Numbered from the stretch's first letter, positions 1 through 7,688 are shown. The stretch: DNA of 12,495 nucleotides from an uncultured Helcococcus sp. (GCF_946998255.1 NZ_CAMPYN010000037.1:1-12495), one strand, 5' to 3'. Notes: generated by a model from the letters alone, not told the origin. Numbers and translations are program-made.

Positions 1-254
1 ATGACCTTTCCATCTCTTCTGTTTCTAACAAGCCTTGCCTGTTTTAAAAGTCTTAATTGGTGACTTATAGCAGATTGTCCCATATCAAGTACTTTTGAAA
101 TATCTGAGACACATAGCTCTCCTTTTCCAAGCGTTAAAAGTATTTTTAATCTAGTAGAATCTGAGAACATTTTATAAAAATCTGCTAAGTCATAAATATC
201 TTCATCAATAGGCAAAGACTCTTTTGCTTTTTTTATTTTATCTATATTATTCAT
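1..254 (-). CDS. ArsR/SmtB-family metal-responsive transcriptional repressor (N-terminal part, cut by window edge)
   Basis: Minus-strand reading of 254 to 1 gives 84 residues with no stop, beginning MNNIDKIKKAKESLPID. It carries the family hallmarks in order: DSTRLKILLTL (residues 32-42), ELCVSDIS (46-53) where helix alpha3 lies, and the recognition helix QSAISHQLRLLKQARLV (60-76), followed by the start of the beta-wing (RNRRDGKV). Proteins of this family are dimeric winged-helix repressors that leave DNA when they bind metal or metalloid. The alpha3 motif has only one Cys (C48, then S50), unlike the ELCVCD of ArsR/CadC thiolate sensors. It looks more like CzrA/SmtB-type sensors, which bind Zn or Co at a C-terminal alpha5 site, but that part lies outside the window, so the metal is undecided. 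A GGAGG ribosome binding site (259-263) precedes the ATG. The gene probably represses itself and a downstream transporter beyond the edge. Confidence 0.9.
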   Translation of the reverse strand, partial: MNNIDKIKKAKESLPIDEDIYDLADFYKMFSDSTRLKILLTLGKGELCVSDISKVLDMGQSAISHQLRLLKQARLVRNRRDGKV

Positions 255-264
255 AGAACCTCCG

Positions 265-288
265 ATGAACGTATGAACAATCGTTCAT
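265..288 (-). promoter_or_regulatory. ArsR/SmtB-type operator
   Basis: ATGAAC-AATC-GTTCAT (273-288) is a perfect 6-4-6 inverted repeat of the TGAAC/GTTCA type bound by ArsR/SmtB repressors. A third ATGAAC half-site (265-270) sits 8 bases from the first in direct orientation. The site lies between the predicted transcription start and the ribosome binding site, so a bound repressor would block transcription of its own gene. Binding by this particular protein is inferred from family knowledge and position. Confidence 0.7.
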
Positions 289-298
289 TTATACTGTT

Positions 299-327
299 AT
301 TTTACTATTTATTTTTTTTAATGTCAA
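299..327 (-). promoter_or_regulatory. Sigma-A promoter of the arsR-family gene
   Basis: On the minus strand there is a -35 TTGACA (322-327), a 17-bp spacer and a -10 TAAAAT (299-304), a near-perfect vegetative promoter. Transcription would start near 292, about 38 bases ahead of the ATG at 254. Confidence 0.85.
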
Positions 328-371
328 TACACTTGCATTAATTTTTATTTCTGATAGTTTTTTGTATAAAA

Positions 372-411
372 AACCTTCTGATTAGTATTTCTTCAAGCTA
401 ATCAGAAGGTT
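372..411 (-). terminator. Intrinsic terminator of miaA
   Basis: A perfect 14-bp stem (372-385 with 398-411) encloses a 12-base loop. On the minus strand it is followed by TTTTATAC. It starts 17 bases past the miaA stop codon and separates miaA from the arsR promoter. Confidence 0.85.
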
Positions 412-427
412 ATATAAATAAAATTTT

Positions 428-1336
428 TCATAATCTTATATGATCTATTATTTTATCAGCACTATTAAATTCTTCTTTAGATATATCAATCCAATTTGAA
501 TATTCATTTCTCCTAAACCAGGTTAATTGTCTCTTAGCATAGCGTCTAGAATTTCTTTTTATAAGCTCTATCATTTCTTCCTTACTATATTGACCTTCTA
601 AATAAGGGATGACTTCCCTATAGCCAATTGCCTTTAAGGACTGGACATTTTTCTCTAGGCCTTCATCTAATAGACCTTGCACTTCTTCTATCAAGCCTTG
701 GTCTATCATTTGATCTACTCTTTTATTTATCCTATCATAAAGTACTTTCCTATCATCAGTTAAAACAAAAAGCCTATAGTCTATATCTTCGTTTAAATTT
801 TTTCTATCATAGTTTATTTTTTTACCAGCCAATTTATAAACTTCAATGATCCTTATCATCTTTTTCATATCATTTAGGTTTATATTTTTATATAGGTCAA
901 CATCTATATCTCTTACCTGGTCTAAAAGACTTTCAGGGTATTTTTTATATTGGTCTTCAAGCTCTTTTCTAAGCTTATAGTCAGGCTTTACATTTAAAAA
1001 GTCATAGTCATATACTAAAGAGTCAATATAAAGACCTGTCCCTCCTACTACTATTGGGATCATATCTTTTTCGAAGATTTGATCAAATATTTCATAGGCC
1101 TGATTTTGAAAATTTTGCACAGAATAATTTTCACAAGGATCCACTATATCAATCATGTGGTGGACTATTCCATCCATTTCTTCTTCTTTGATTTTAGCTG
1201 TACCTATATCCATTTTCCTATATATTTGCATGGAATCAGCTGATACAATTTCAGTATTCAATTTTTTTGCAAGTTTGATAGCAAGGTCAGACTTACCTAC
1301 TGCTGTAGGACCAGCTATTATAATTACTTTTTTCAT
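428..1336 (-). CDS. miaA: tRNA dimethylallyltransferase MiaA
   Basis: MiaA transfers a dimethylallyl group from DMAPP to N6 of adenosine 37 in tRNAs reading UNN codons, the first step of (ms2)i6A formation in the cytoplasm. The 302-residue protein has the normal length. Visible motifs are the P-loop GPTAVGKS (9-16), DSMQIYR (34-40) with the catalytic Asp of the family, GTAK (45-48), the HH pair (59-60), GGTGLY (98-103), and a basic C-terminal part (RNSRRYAKRQLTWFRR) that contacts tRNA. AGGAG lies 5 bases before the ATG. In many Firmicutes miaA directly follows mutS-mutL. Here it lies downstream of mutL on the same strand but is separated by a lipoprotein gene and an opposing MATE gene, and it has its own promoter and terminator. 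No key motif is missing. Confidence 0.97.
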   Translation of the reverse strand: MKKVIIIAGPTAVGKSDLAIKLAKKLNTEIVSADSMQIYRKMDIGTAKIKEEEMDGIVHHMIDIVDPCENYSVQNFQNQAYEIFDQIFEKDMIPIVVGGTGLYIDSLVYDYDFLNVKPDYKLRKELEDQYKKYPESLLDQVRDIDVDLYKNINLNDMKKMIRIIEVYKLAGKKINYDRKNLNEDIDYRLFVLTDDRKVLYDRINKRVDQMIDQGLIEEVQGLLDEGLEKNVQSLKAIGYREVIPYLEGQYSKEEMIELIKRNSRRYAKRQLTWFRRNEYSNWIDISKEEFNSADKIIDHIRL

Positions 1337-1352
1337 ATCATCTCCTAAAACT

Positions 1353-1361
1353 ATTATAACA
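1353..1361 (-). promoter_or_regulatory. Extended -10 promoter of miaA
   Basis: On the minus strand TGTTATAAT (1353-1361) is a consensus extended -10 (TGn plus TATAAT). No good -35 hexamer lies 17 bases upstream. The predicted start, near 1346, falls at the edge of the AGGAGA ribosome binding site (1341-1346), so the leader would be only about 10 bases. Another promoter further upstream cannot be excluded. Confidence 0.55.
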
Positions 1362-1411
1362 TTAATTATCCTGTAATATCTTTACAAAGTTTCTTGACCC
1401 ATCCCCTATCC

Positions 1412-1440
1412 TTGACCTTTGATATTCAGCAGTCTATAAT
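1412..1440 (+). promoter_or_regulatory. Sigma-A promoter of the MATE gene
   Basis: -35 TTGACC (1412-1417), 17-bp spacer, -10 TATAAT (1435-1440). It reads toward the ATG at 1479 and is divergent from the miaA promoter. A second TTGACC occurs 18 bases upstream (1394-1399). Confidence 0.8.
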
Positions 1441-1478
1441 ACATTATATGTTAAAATTTACATAAAAAAGGAAGTTAA

Positions 1479-2789
1479 ATGACAAAAACTAATTTATTCA
1501 AAACATATTTAAAATACTTGTTACCAACCTTGGCAACCATGGTATTATTTTCAACCTATACTATGATAGATGGTATCTTTGTTGGCCAAGGGGTTGGTAG
1601 TCATGCCCTATCAGCTGTCAATGTCGCCATGCCTTATGTGGCTCTTTTATTTGCTGTATCTATGCTTATATCCATAGGTAGTTCAAATATCATTACCTAT
1701 TATTTGGGTAGGCAAGATAAGGAAAAAGCTGATGAAGCCTTTACTATAGGCTTATTTTTATCCCTAAGTATTTCTATCATACTTACTTTAGTGTCTTATT
1801 TTAATCTAGATTTATTGGTGGATATCTTGGGAGCAACAGATTCTATAAAAGACTTGGTTAAGGATTACCTATCAGTAATTATATTCTTTAGTACATTTTT
1901 TATAATGACCTATATCTTTGAAATTATGGTAAAGGCTGATGGTAGTCCCCAGCTTACTATAGTGTTTATGGTAGTTTCAGCCTTGACAAATATAGTCTTA
2001 GACTATGTCTTTATCTTTATATATGACTATGGTGTAAAGGGGGCTGCTATCGCAACTGGCATAGCCCAAACCCTACCATGTATTGGGTATATGATTTACT
2101 TTAGGTCAAAAAGGGCGAAATTACGATTGACCAAATTTAAGTTAAGATTAGGTAACTTAAAAGAAATATTTATTTATGGAATCCCTGCATCTCTTACAGA
2201 ATTATCTACAGGCTTTATTATATTGATGTTTAATAACGCCTTAGGAGATAGCTATGGAGAAATAGGATTGACTACATTCTCAGTCTTGGCTTATGTGCTT
2301 AGCCTAGTGGTAAATACCATGCTAGCTATAAACCAAAGTGCCCAACCATTGACCTCATACTTTTATGGGGCTAAGGAATATGGTGTAGTAAATAGGTTAA
2401 AAAGATATATGCTTGTTACTGTAGCTACAGCCGGTGTATTGATATTTACCTTGATACAAATATTCCCAGGCCAAGTGTTTGGATTATTTTTCAAGAGTGA
2501 TGATGTAGAATTTATAAAATTTTCTATCCATGCTTTAAGAATATTTAGCTTAGGATTTTTAGTTTTAGGTTTTAATATAGGGATTGGCGGTTATTTAACA
2601 GCTATAAAAAGACCAAAATATGAATTTATTATATCCGCCCTCCGAGGCTATATAAGTATAAGCGTATCTATAATCCTTATACCAATCATATTTTCATACC
2701 ATAGCATATGGTATGCCTTGTTTGCATCAGAATTATTAACTTTATTAGTATCATTATTCTTATTAAATAAAGTAAGAAGATTATCTTAA
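1479..2789 (+). CDS. MATE-family multidrug/toxin efflux transporter
   Basis: An integral membrane protein of 436 residues, the usual MATE length, made of repeated hydrophobic segments consistent with 12 transmembrane helices in two six-helix halves. The N-terminal half has the MATE signature around TMIDGIFVGQGVG (residues 28-40) with following Asn and Pro residues in the second helix (AVNVAMPYVAL), which resembles the MepA-like branch. These proteins export cationic drugs, dyes or metabolites in exchange for Na+ or H+; the substrate cannot be read from the sequence. AAGGAAG (1468-1474) is the ribosome binding site. It is the only plus-strand gene in the window, with its own promoter and a terminator shared with the converging lipoprotein gene, so it looks like an independent cassette between mutL and miaA. 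Confidence 0.92.
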   Translation: MTKTNLFKTYLKYLLPTLATMVLFSTYTMIDGIFVGQGVGSHALSAVNVAMPYVALLFAVSMLISIGSSNIITYYLGRQDKEKADEAFTIGLFLSLSISIILTLVSYFNLDLLVDILGATDSIKDLVKDYLSVIIFFSTFFIMTYIFEIMVKADGSPQLTIVFMVVSALTNIVLDYVFIFIYDYGVKGAAIATGIAQTLPCIGYMIYFRSKRAKLRLTKFKLRLGNLKEIFIYGIPASLTELSTGFIILMFNNALGDSYGEIGLTTFSVLAYVLSLVVNTMLAINQSAQPLTSYFYGAKEYGVVNRLKRYMLVTVATAGVLIFTLIQIFPGQVFGLFFKSDDVEFIKFSIHALRIFSLGFLVLGFNIGIGGYLTAIKRPKYEFIISALRGYISISVSIILIPIIFSYHSIWYALFASELLTLLVSLFLLNKVRRLS

Positions 2790-2792
2790 TAT

Positions 2793-2827
2793 AAATGAGT
2801 GTTTAAGTTTTTCTTAAACACTCATTT
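2793..2827. terminator. Bidirectional terminator between the MATE and lipoprotein genes
   Basis: A perfect 15-bp stem (2793-2807 with 2813-2827) has a 5-base T loop. It sits 3 bases past the MATE stop codon and 4 bases past the stop codon of the converging lipoprotein gene. On the plus strand the T run at the end of the stem continues to 2829. On the minus strand the trailing sequence is T-rich but less regular (TTTATATT), so it is probably stronger for the MATE transcript. Confidence 0.85.
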
Positions 2828-2831
2828 TTGC

Positions 2832-3215
2832 TTAGTCTATTAATTTTTCATAAAGATTTTCATCAATCTCCCAAATACCTTCATACGGTATTTCTATATA
2901 GTATTTACCTACTATATTTTTCTTCGTATAAAGATGTAAGTGTTTTTCTTTATCATCATTTTTGATTACAAATGTGTGGTATTTATCTATATTTACTGGA
3001 GTTTCATTTACAGAAGACCCTTTATAATTATCTACATCTTCTAAGATCTTGAAAAATTCTTCTTTATTTTCACTATATTCTTTACCATCTAATGATATTT
3101 TTGTATCTGGTCCTTGCATGTCGGCTAATTTTAATTTTACCTTTTTACTTGTACATCCTGTAAGTACTAAAACCATAAGTAGGCCTGTACATATAAGACT
3201 AATAATTTTTTTCAT
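2832..3215 (-). CDS. Small secreted lipoprotein, DUF5301-like
   Basis: A 127-residue protein with a classic lipoprotein signal: MKK, a hydrophobic stretch, then the lipobox LTGC with the lipid-modified Cys at residue 21. It should be anchored to the outer face of the membrane. The mature part is small, charged and without cysteines. The stretches SVNETPVNIDKY and GKYYIEIPYEGIWEI resemble what I recall of DUF5301 lipoproteins of Firmicutes, which have no known function; this match is from memory and needs a profile search. Its ribosome binding site AGGAG overlaps the mutL stop codon (TAGGAG), so it is the last gene of the eamA-mutS-mutL unit and translation is probably coupled to mutL. No link to mismatch repair is implied by the sequence. 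Confidence 0.8.
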   Translation of the reverse strand: MKKIISLICTGLLMVLVLTGCTSKKVKLKLADMQGPDTKISLDGKEYSENKEEFFKILEDVDNYKGSSVNETPVNIDKYHTFVIKNDDKEKHLHLYTKKNIVGKYYIEIPYEGIWEIDENLYEKLID

Positions 3216-3223
3216 AAATTCTC

Positions 3224-5077
3224 CTATTTATTTAATATATTTATAAACTCATCCCTAGACAAATTATATATTATATTTTGACCATTTTCAGTTGTGTAAG
3301 GATTTTCAAGCTTGCTTAGTTCCTTTATAAGGACTTGGCATTGGTCAAGGCTTAAATTGTTTGCTCCTGATGATGCCATGGCTATTGAAGACCTTAAAAT
3401 CTTGCCCTTCCTATCTTTTTCATATGAACTTATATCATCTAAAAGACTTTTAAAGTTTTCAATATTTGATGGCTGGTCAAAATAATATGGAATTGACCTT
3501 ATAGCTATTGAAGACTCATCGAAGAGGTCTATATCATAGCCTAAGTCATTGAATAAATTTTTATTTTCCTCAAATATATTTAATTCACTATTTGAAAGAT
3601 TTACTATAATAGGTTTCAATAAGTCTTGGCTGATATTTTCCTTATTATCCACACTTGACTCATATATAAGTTTTTGCTTGGCCCTATTTATATCAACTAT
3701 CTTCAACTGATCATTCTTAAAATCTTCTATAAGTATATAACGATTAAAGATAATAGCCTTTATATCTTCATTGTCTAAGTCAAAAGAAATTTGAATATTT
3801 TCTTCTTCACCTGTAGCTGTGTTATTATCATAGACTTCAAGGCTTTCATATTCACTAACCATATTTGGCCAAGTGAAATCTGTATGATCCTCAAAATCTC
3901 CAAAATCATCAATTTTTTCAGAATCACCTTCAAAAAAGTTTTCAAGCTGTTCATTTTCTTTTCTTTGATAATCTTTTACATCAGCAGGCTCTTTATAAGC
4001 ATCTAAAACCTGCTTATATCCATCGCCTTGGTTAAGATCATAAAAGGAAATGAGTTTATCTTCTTTTTCTAACTTTTTAATATTTTTCGGAAGATTAGCT
4101 TCCATTAAACCATCATAAATATTTTTATAAAGTACATCGGTTAATTCATCCAGGTAGGAGAATTTAATCCTTTGCTTGTTTGGATGAATGTTGACATCTA
4201 TCAGGCTAGGATCTACCTCTATTTTGATATCATAGAGAGGAAACCTTCCACTAGGTATAAGATTGCTATAAGCTCTTTCTATGCTATCTGCAATATCCTT
4301 ATTTTCAATATATCGTCCATTTACATATACAAATTGCATGGACCTATTTCCCTTGTAAATCTTATTATTCGAAACAAGGGCATTTACCTTGTAGTGGTTT
4401 GATTCAAAGCTTAAATCAATTGAATTTTCTATAAAGTCCTTACCAAACATGGTTTCATAGTTTATATCTCTTGAAGACTTATTTGAAGTCTTGAATACTT
4501 CCCTATTATTCCTTATATAGGTAAAAGAAATATGTGGATTTCCTATAGCAAATATATACATAAGCTGGGTTATTTTATTTGCCTCACTTAAGTCAGATGA
4601 TAAAAACTTTTGTCTGACAGGTATATATTTGAATAAATCAAAAACTTCTATACTTGTACCATTATTCATGGCTATAGATTTATTTTCCACAATCTTGTTG
4701 TTGTCAAATTCAACATGACTAGCTAGATCTTCATCTACATTCTTCGTTTTGACTGTGACCTTTGATACAGCAATGATTGAAGCCAAGGCTTCACCACGAA
4801 AGCCCATAGAAAAGCTTGAATACAAGTCGTCAAATTCTTTAATCTTAGATGTAGCATGTCTAGTGAAAGCCAATTCTATTTCATCGGATTTTATACCGTG
4901 ACCATCATCACTTACCCTGATGTATGACTTACCACCATCGATGATTTCTACAGATATATTTTCAGCCCCCGCATCTATTGAGTTTTCTACTAGTTCCTTG
5001 ACTATAGAAGCTGGTCTTTCTATAACTTCACCAGCAGCTATTTTTTGAATGGTATCATTTGATAGGAGATTAATCAT
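3224..5077 (-). CDS. mutL: DNA mismatch repair protein MutL, endonuclease motifs degenerate
   Basis: MutL couples mismatch recognition by MutS to strand removal. The N-terminal GHKL ATPase is complete: ENSIDAGA (31-38) with the catalytic Glu and Mg-binding Asn, DDGHGI (57-62), TRHATSK (72-78) and GFRGEAL (92-98), then the transducer domain to about residue 320. An acidic linker (about 330-445) leads to the dimerisation domain (about 445-617). In Firmicutes this domain normally carries an endonuclease site, DQHA(X)2E(X)4E plus CPHGRP. Here the first aligns with DINRAKQKLIYE (462-473), keeping only the first Asp and last Glu, and the second with TENGQN (596-601), keeping only the Gly. I therefore infer a MutL without nicking activity. 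Total length, 617, is normal and the frame is intact, so it is not a pseudogene. The ATG overlaps the mutS stop by 8 bases (ATGATTAA). Confidence 0.95.
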   Translation of the reverse strand: MINLLSNDTIQKIAAGEVIERPASIVKELVENSIDAGAENISVEIIDGGKSYIRVSDDGHGIKSDEIELAFTRHATSKIKEFDDLYSSFSMGFRGEALASIIAVSKVTVKTKNVDEDLASHVEFDNNKIVENKSIAMNNGTSIEVFDLFKYIPVRQKFLSSDLSEANKITQLMYIFAIGNPHISFTYIRNNREVFKTSNKSSRDINYETMFGKDFIENSIDLSFESNHYKVNALVSNNKIYKGNRSMQFVYVNGRYIENKDIADSIERAYSNLIPSGRFPLYDIKIEVDPSLIDVNIHPNKQRIKFSYLDELTDVLYKNIYDGLMEANLPKNIKKLEKEDKLISFYDLNQGDGYKQVLDAYKEPADVKDYQRKENEQLENFFEGDSEKIDDFGDFEDHTDFTWPNMVSEYESLEVYDNNTATGEEENIQISFDLDNEDIKAIIFNRYILIEDFKNDQLKIVDINRAKQKLIYESSVDNKENISQDLLKPIIVNLSNSELNIFEENKNLFNDLGYDIDLFDESSIAIRSIPYYFDQPSNIENFKSLLDDISSYEKDRKGKILRSSIAMASSGANNLSLDQCQVLIKELSKLENPYTTENGQNIIYNLSRDEFINILNK

Positions 5078-7688
5078 TATAAATATCCTTTGCCTTTTTC
5101 ATTAAGGATTCAAGTTTTTCTAAGGCTTGAATACCCGTTATGTTGTTTATATCTATATCTTTTAGTTCATGTAAAAGTATTTCTGTTTCCAATGTATTAT
5201 ATTTAGGACTTTCTTCAAAATTCATACTAATTTGTCCATCACTAGCAATCTCTGGCCTTAGGTCTATATTTTCTAAGATATGTTTGGCCCTTGCTATTAT
5301 TTCACTAGGTAAACCTGCTAATTTAGCTACTTCTATACCATATGACTTATCAGTCTTACCTCTAATAATTTTTCTTAAAAAGATTATATCCCCATCTTTT
5401 TCTTCTATTTCTACCTTAAGATTTTCCAGTGATGGGATTTCATCTTCTAGGGATGTTAGCTCGTGGTAGTGGGTAGCAAACAAGGTCTTTGACTTGTTGT
5501 GTTTAGTTATATATTCAACTATGGATTTGGCTATTGAATATCCATCATTGGTCCCTGTTCCCCTACCAACTTCATCAAGAATGATAAAGGAATTCTCTCC
5601 AGCATTTTTTATAATATTGGACATTTCATTCATCTCAACCATAAAGGTGGAATCACCCTTGGCCAGGTTGTCTGATGCCCCTATCCTAGTGAATATAGCA
5701 TCTGAAATTGAAATATCTGCGGCCTTAGCGGGCACAAAAGATCCAATCTGACCCATCAATAGTATCAAGGCTAATTGCCTCATATAGGTCGATTTACCGG
5801 CCATATTAGGCCCGGTGATTATCTGGAAGGTCTTGTTATTTTTCCCAATTTCGGCATCATTAGCAATAAAGGCATTTGAACCTAAACTTAGTTCAACAAC
5901 TGGGTGTCTACCCTCAGAAATACTAATATAGTTTTTATTGTTGAATATTGGCCTAGTATAATCGTTATTTAATGCAACCTTAGCAAAGGAATTTAAGGCA
6001 TCAATTGTTGAAATAGTATCTGTTGTTGCCTTGATACGAGTAGATGCTTCTGATATAGTTTGTCTGATATCATTAAACAATTGATATTCTAAGTCCTCCA
6101 CTTCTGATTGGCTACCTAAAATCATATCTGACAATTCATTTAGATAAGTTGTAATATATCTTTCACTATTTTTCAAGGTTTGCCTTCTGGTATAGTCTTC
6201 AGGTACCTTATCAAGGTAAGAATTTGTAATTTCTATATAATAGCCCACATTTTTATTGTAGGATATTTTTAGTTTTGGTATGCCCGTCTTTTTCTTCTGT
6301 TCGACTTCATATTCGACCATTAATTCCTTACCTCTTACAGATGAAGTCCTTAACTGGTCCAATTCTTCACTATAGCCTGCTTTTATAAGCCCACCCTCAC
6401 TTATCTGTATAGGAGGATTGTCGACTATAGCCTGATCTATGAGGTCATGTAAGTCCTCTAAAGTATCAAAATTGTTAGATAAATTTTCAAATCCTTTGAA
6501 GTTTGATTCTTCAAGTAAGGACTTAAATTTAGGTAGATTTTCTATGGAATTTTTTAACAATAATAAATCTCTAGCATTAGCATTCCTATATGAAATCTTA
6601 GACAAGAGTCTTTCTATATCATAAATTTGATTCAATATCTCATCAAGATTCCTAGACAGGTCTTGCTTAGTATATAAGAAATCGACAATATCCAACCTAC
6701 GATTTATATGGTCCTTATCTAGCAGAGGAAATTCTAACCAGGAATTTATCTTCCTAGATCCCATAGGTGTCTCAGCTAAATCAAGCACATGAAACAAGGA
6801 GTTTTTCCTTGAATTATCATTTAAGTTTTTATGGATTTCCAAATTTTCTCTAGTAGAAGCATCAAGTTTCATAAAGACCTTAGTATTGATATATTCAATA
6901 TCATCGATATGTTCTAGCTTATCTTCTCTAAAGGAATAGATGTAGTCTAGTAAAAGACTAATGGAAACCAAGGAAAAATACTTGTCAGCAAAAAAAGTCT
7001 TGTTAAAGTTTTTTACTTTTTTATTTATCTTAGTCATATAGGCTTTTAGATCTAAAGAATCCAAGTCTACATAAGTTAGGTAAATGTTTTTTTGACTTAT
7101 ATAGGATTCTAAATTTTTAAATGCTAGCTTTTCAGATAAAACTATTTCCTTGGGATTTATTTTCACTATAAAGTCCAGCAAGTCTCTTTCTATATTGGCT
7201 GAATTTAATATTTCTGTAGTCTTAAATTCTCCTGTAGTGATATCTAGGTATGAAATACCATAAGAATGCTTGTCTCCATAAAGTGCAAGTAGAAAGTTGT
7301 TATCCTTTTCCTTGCCTTCTAAATCTAACATAGTACCAGGAGAAACAATCTTCACAACATTTCTTTTTACAATTCCCTTGGCTGTAGCTGGGTCTTCAAG
7401 CTGTTCTACTATACCAATCTTATATCCCTTTTCTACCAGCCTATTTATATAAGGATTGGAAGAATGGTGTGGAACTCCTGCCATAGGTACTCTTTCATCT
7501 AAGCCTGCATCCCTGCCGGTAAGTACTAGTTCTAATTCTTTAGCAGCAATCAAAGCATCATCAAAAAACATTTCGTAAAAGTCTCCCAACCTGTAAAAAA
7601 GAATTAGGTCCCTGTATTGGTTTTTGATTTCAATGTATTGCTTCATCATTGGTGTTAATTTTGATTGGTCAATCTTATCTATTAACAT
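5070..7688 (-). CDS. mutS: DNA mismatch repair protein MutS
   Basis: MutS binds mispaired or looped-out bases as a dimer, then becomes an ATP-bound clamp that recruits MutL. From the ATG at 7688 it has 872 residues. The mismatch-binding Phe-x-Glu is F37-Y-E39 in GDFYEMF, followed by connector, lever and clamp regions. The ATPase has Walker A GPNMAGKST (626-634), Walker B ending in D705-E706, and FATHYHEL. Near the C terminus QISMNF (819-824) fits a beta-clamp-binding peptide, and the last helices fit the MutS dimer/tetramer tail. After Walker B the usual GRGTSTYDG reads GRGTGTNDG (708-716), an unusual change. The start was chosen because AGAGGTGA stands just before this ATG; a GTG two codons upstream lies inside that site. 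It overlaps eamA by 14 bases and mutL by 8. Confidence 0.97.
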   Translation of the reverse strand: MLIDKIDQSKLTPMMKQYIEIKNQYRDLILFYRLGDFYEMFFDDALIAAKELELVLTGRDAGLDERVPMAGVPHHSSNPYINRLVEKGYKIGIVEQLEDPATAKGIVKRNVVKIVSPGTMLDLEGKEKDNNFLLALYGDKHSYGISYLDITTGEFKTTEILNSANIERDLLDFIVKINPKEIVLSEKLAFKNLESYISQKNIYLTYVDLDSLDLKAYMTKINKKVKNFNKTFFADKYFSLVSISLLLDYIYSFREDKLEHIDDIEYINTKVFMKLDASTRENLEIHKNLNDNSRKNSLFHVLDLAETPMGSRKINSWLEFPLLDKDHINRRLDIVDFLYTKQDLSRNLDEILNQIYDIERLLSKISYRNANARDLLLLKNSIENLPKFKSLLEESNFKGFENLSNNFDTLEDLHDLIDQAIVDNPPIQISEGGLIKAGYSEELDQLRTSSVRGKELMVEYEVEQKKKTGIPKLKISYNKNVGYYIEITNSYLDKVPEDYTRRQTLKNSERYITTYLNELSDMILGSQSEVEDLEYQLFNDIRQTISEASTRIKATTDTISTIDALNSFAKVALNNDYTRPIFNNKNYISISEGRHPVVELSLGSNAFIANDAEIGKNNKTFQIITGPNMAGKSTYMRQLALILLMGQIGSFVPAKAADISISDAIFTRIGASDNLAKGDSTFMVEMNEMSNIIKNAGENSFIILDEVGRGTGTNDGYSIAKSIVEYITKHNKSKTLFATHYHELTSLEDEIPSLENLKVEIEEKDGDIIFLRKIIRGKTDKSYGIEVAKLAGLPSEIIARAKHILENIDLRPEIASDGQISMNFEESPKYNTLETEILLHELKDIDINNITGIQALEKLESLMKKAKDIYND

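Noticed and set aside
3224..5077. mutL as a pseudogene because of its degenerate endonuclease residues
   Set aside because: The reading frame is full length, the ATPase motifs are intact, and the C-terminal fold pattern aligns without gaps.
5140..5469. Plus-strand open frame of 109 codons antisense to mutS
   Set aside because: It lies opposite the conserved MutS C-terminal region and has no ribosome binding site or promoter; it is explained by codon bias of the real gene.
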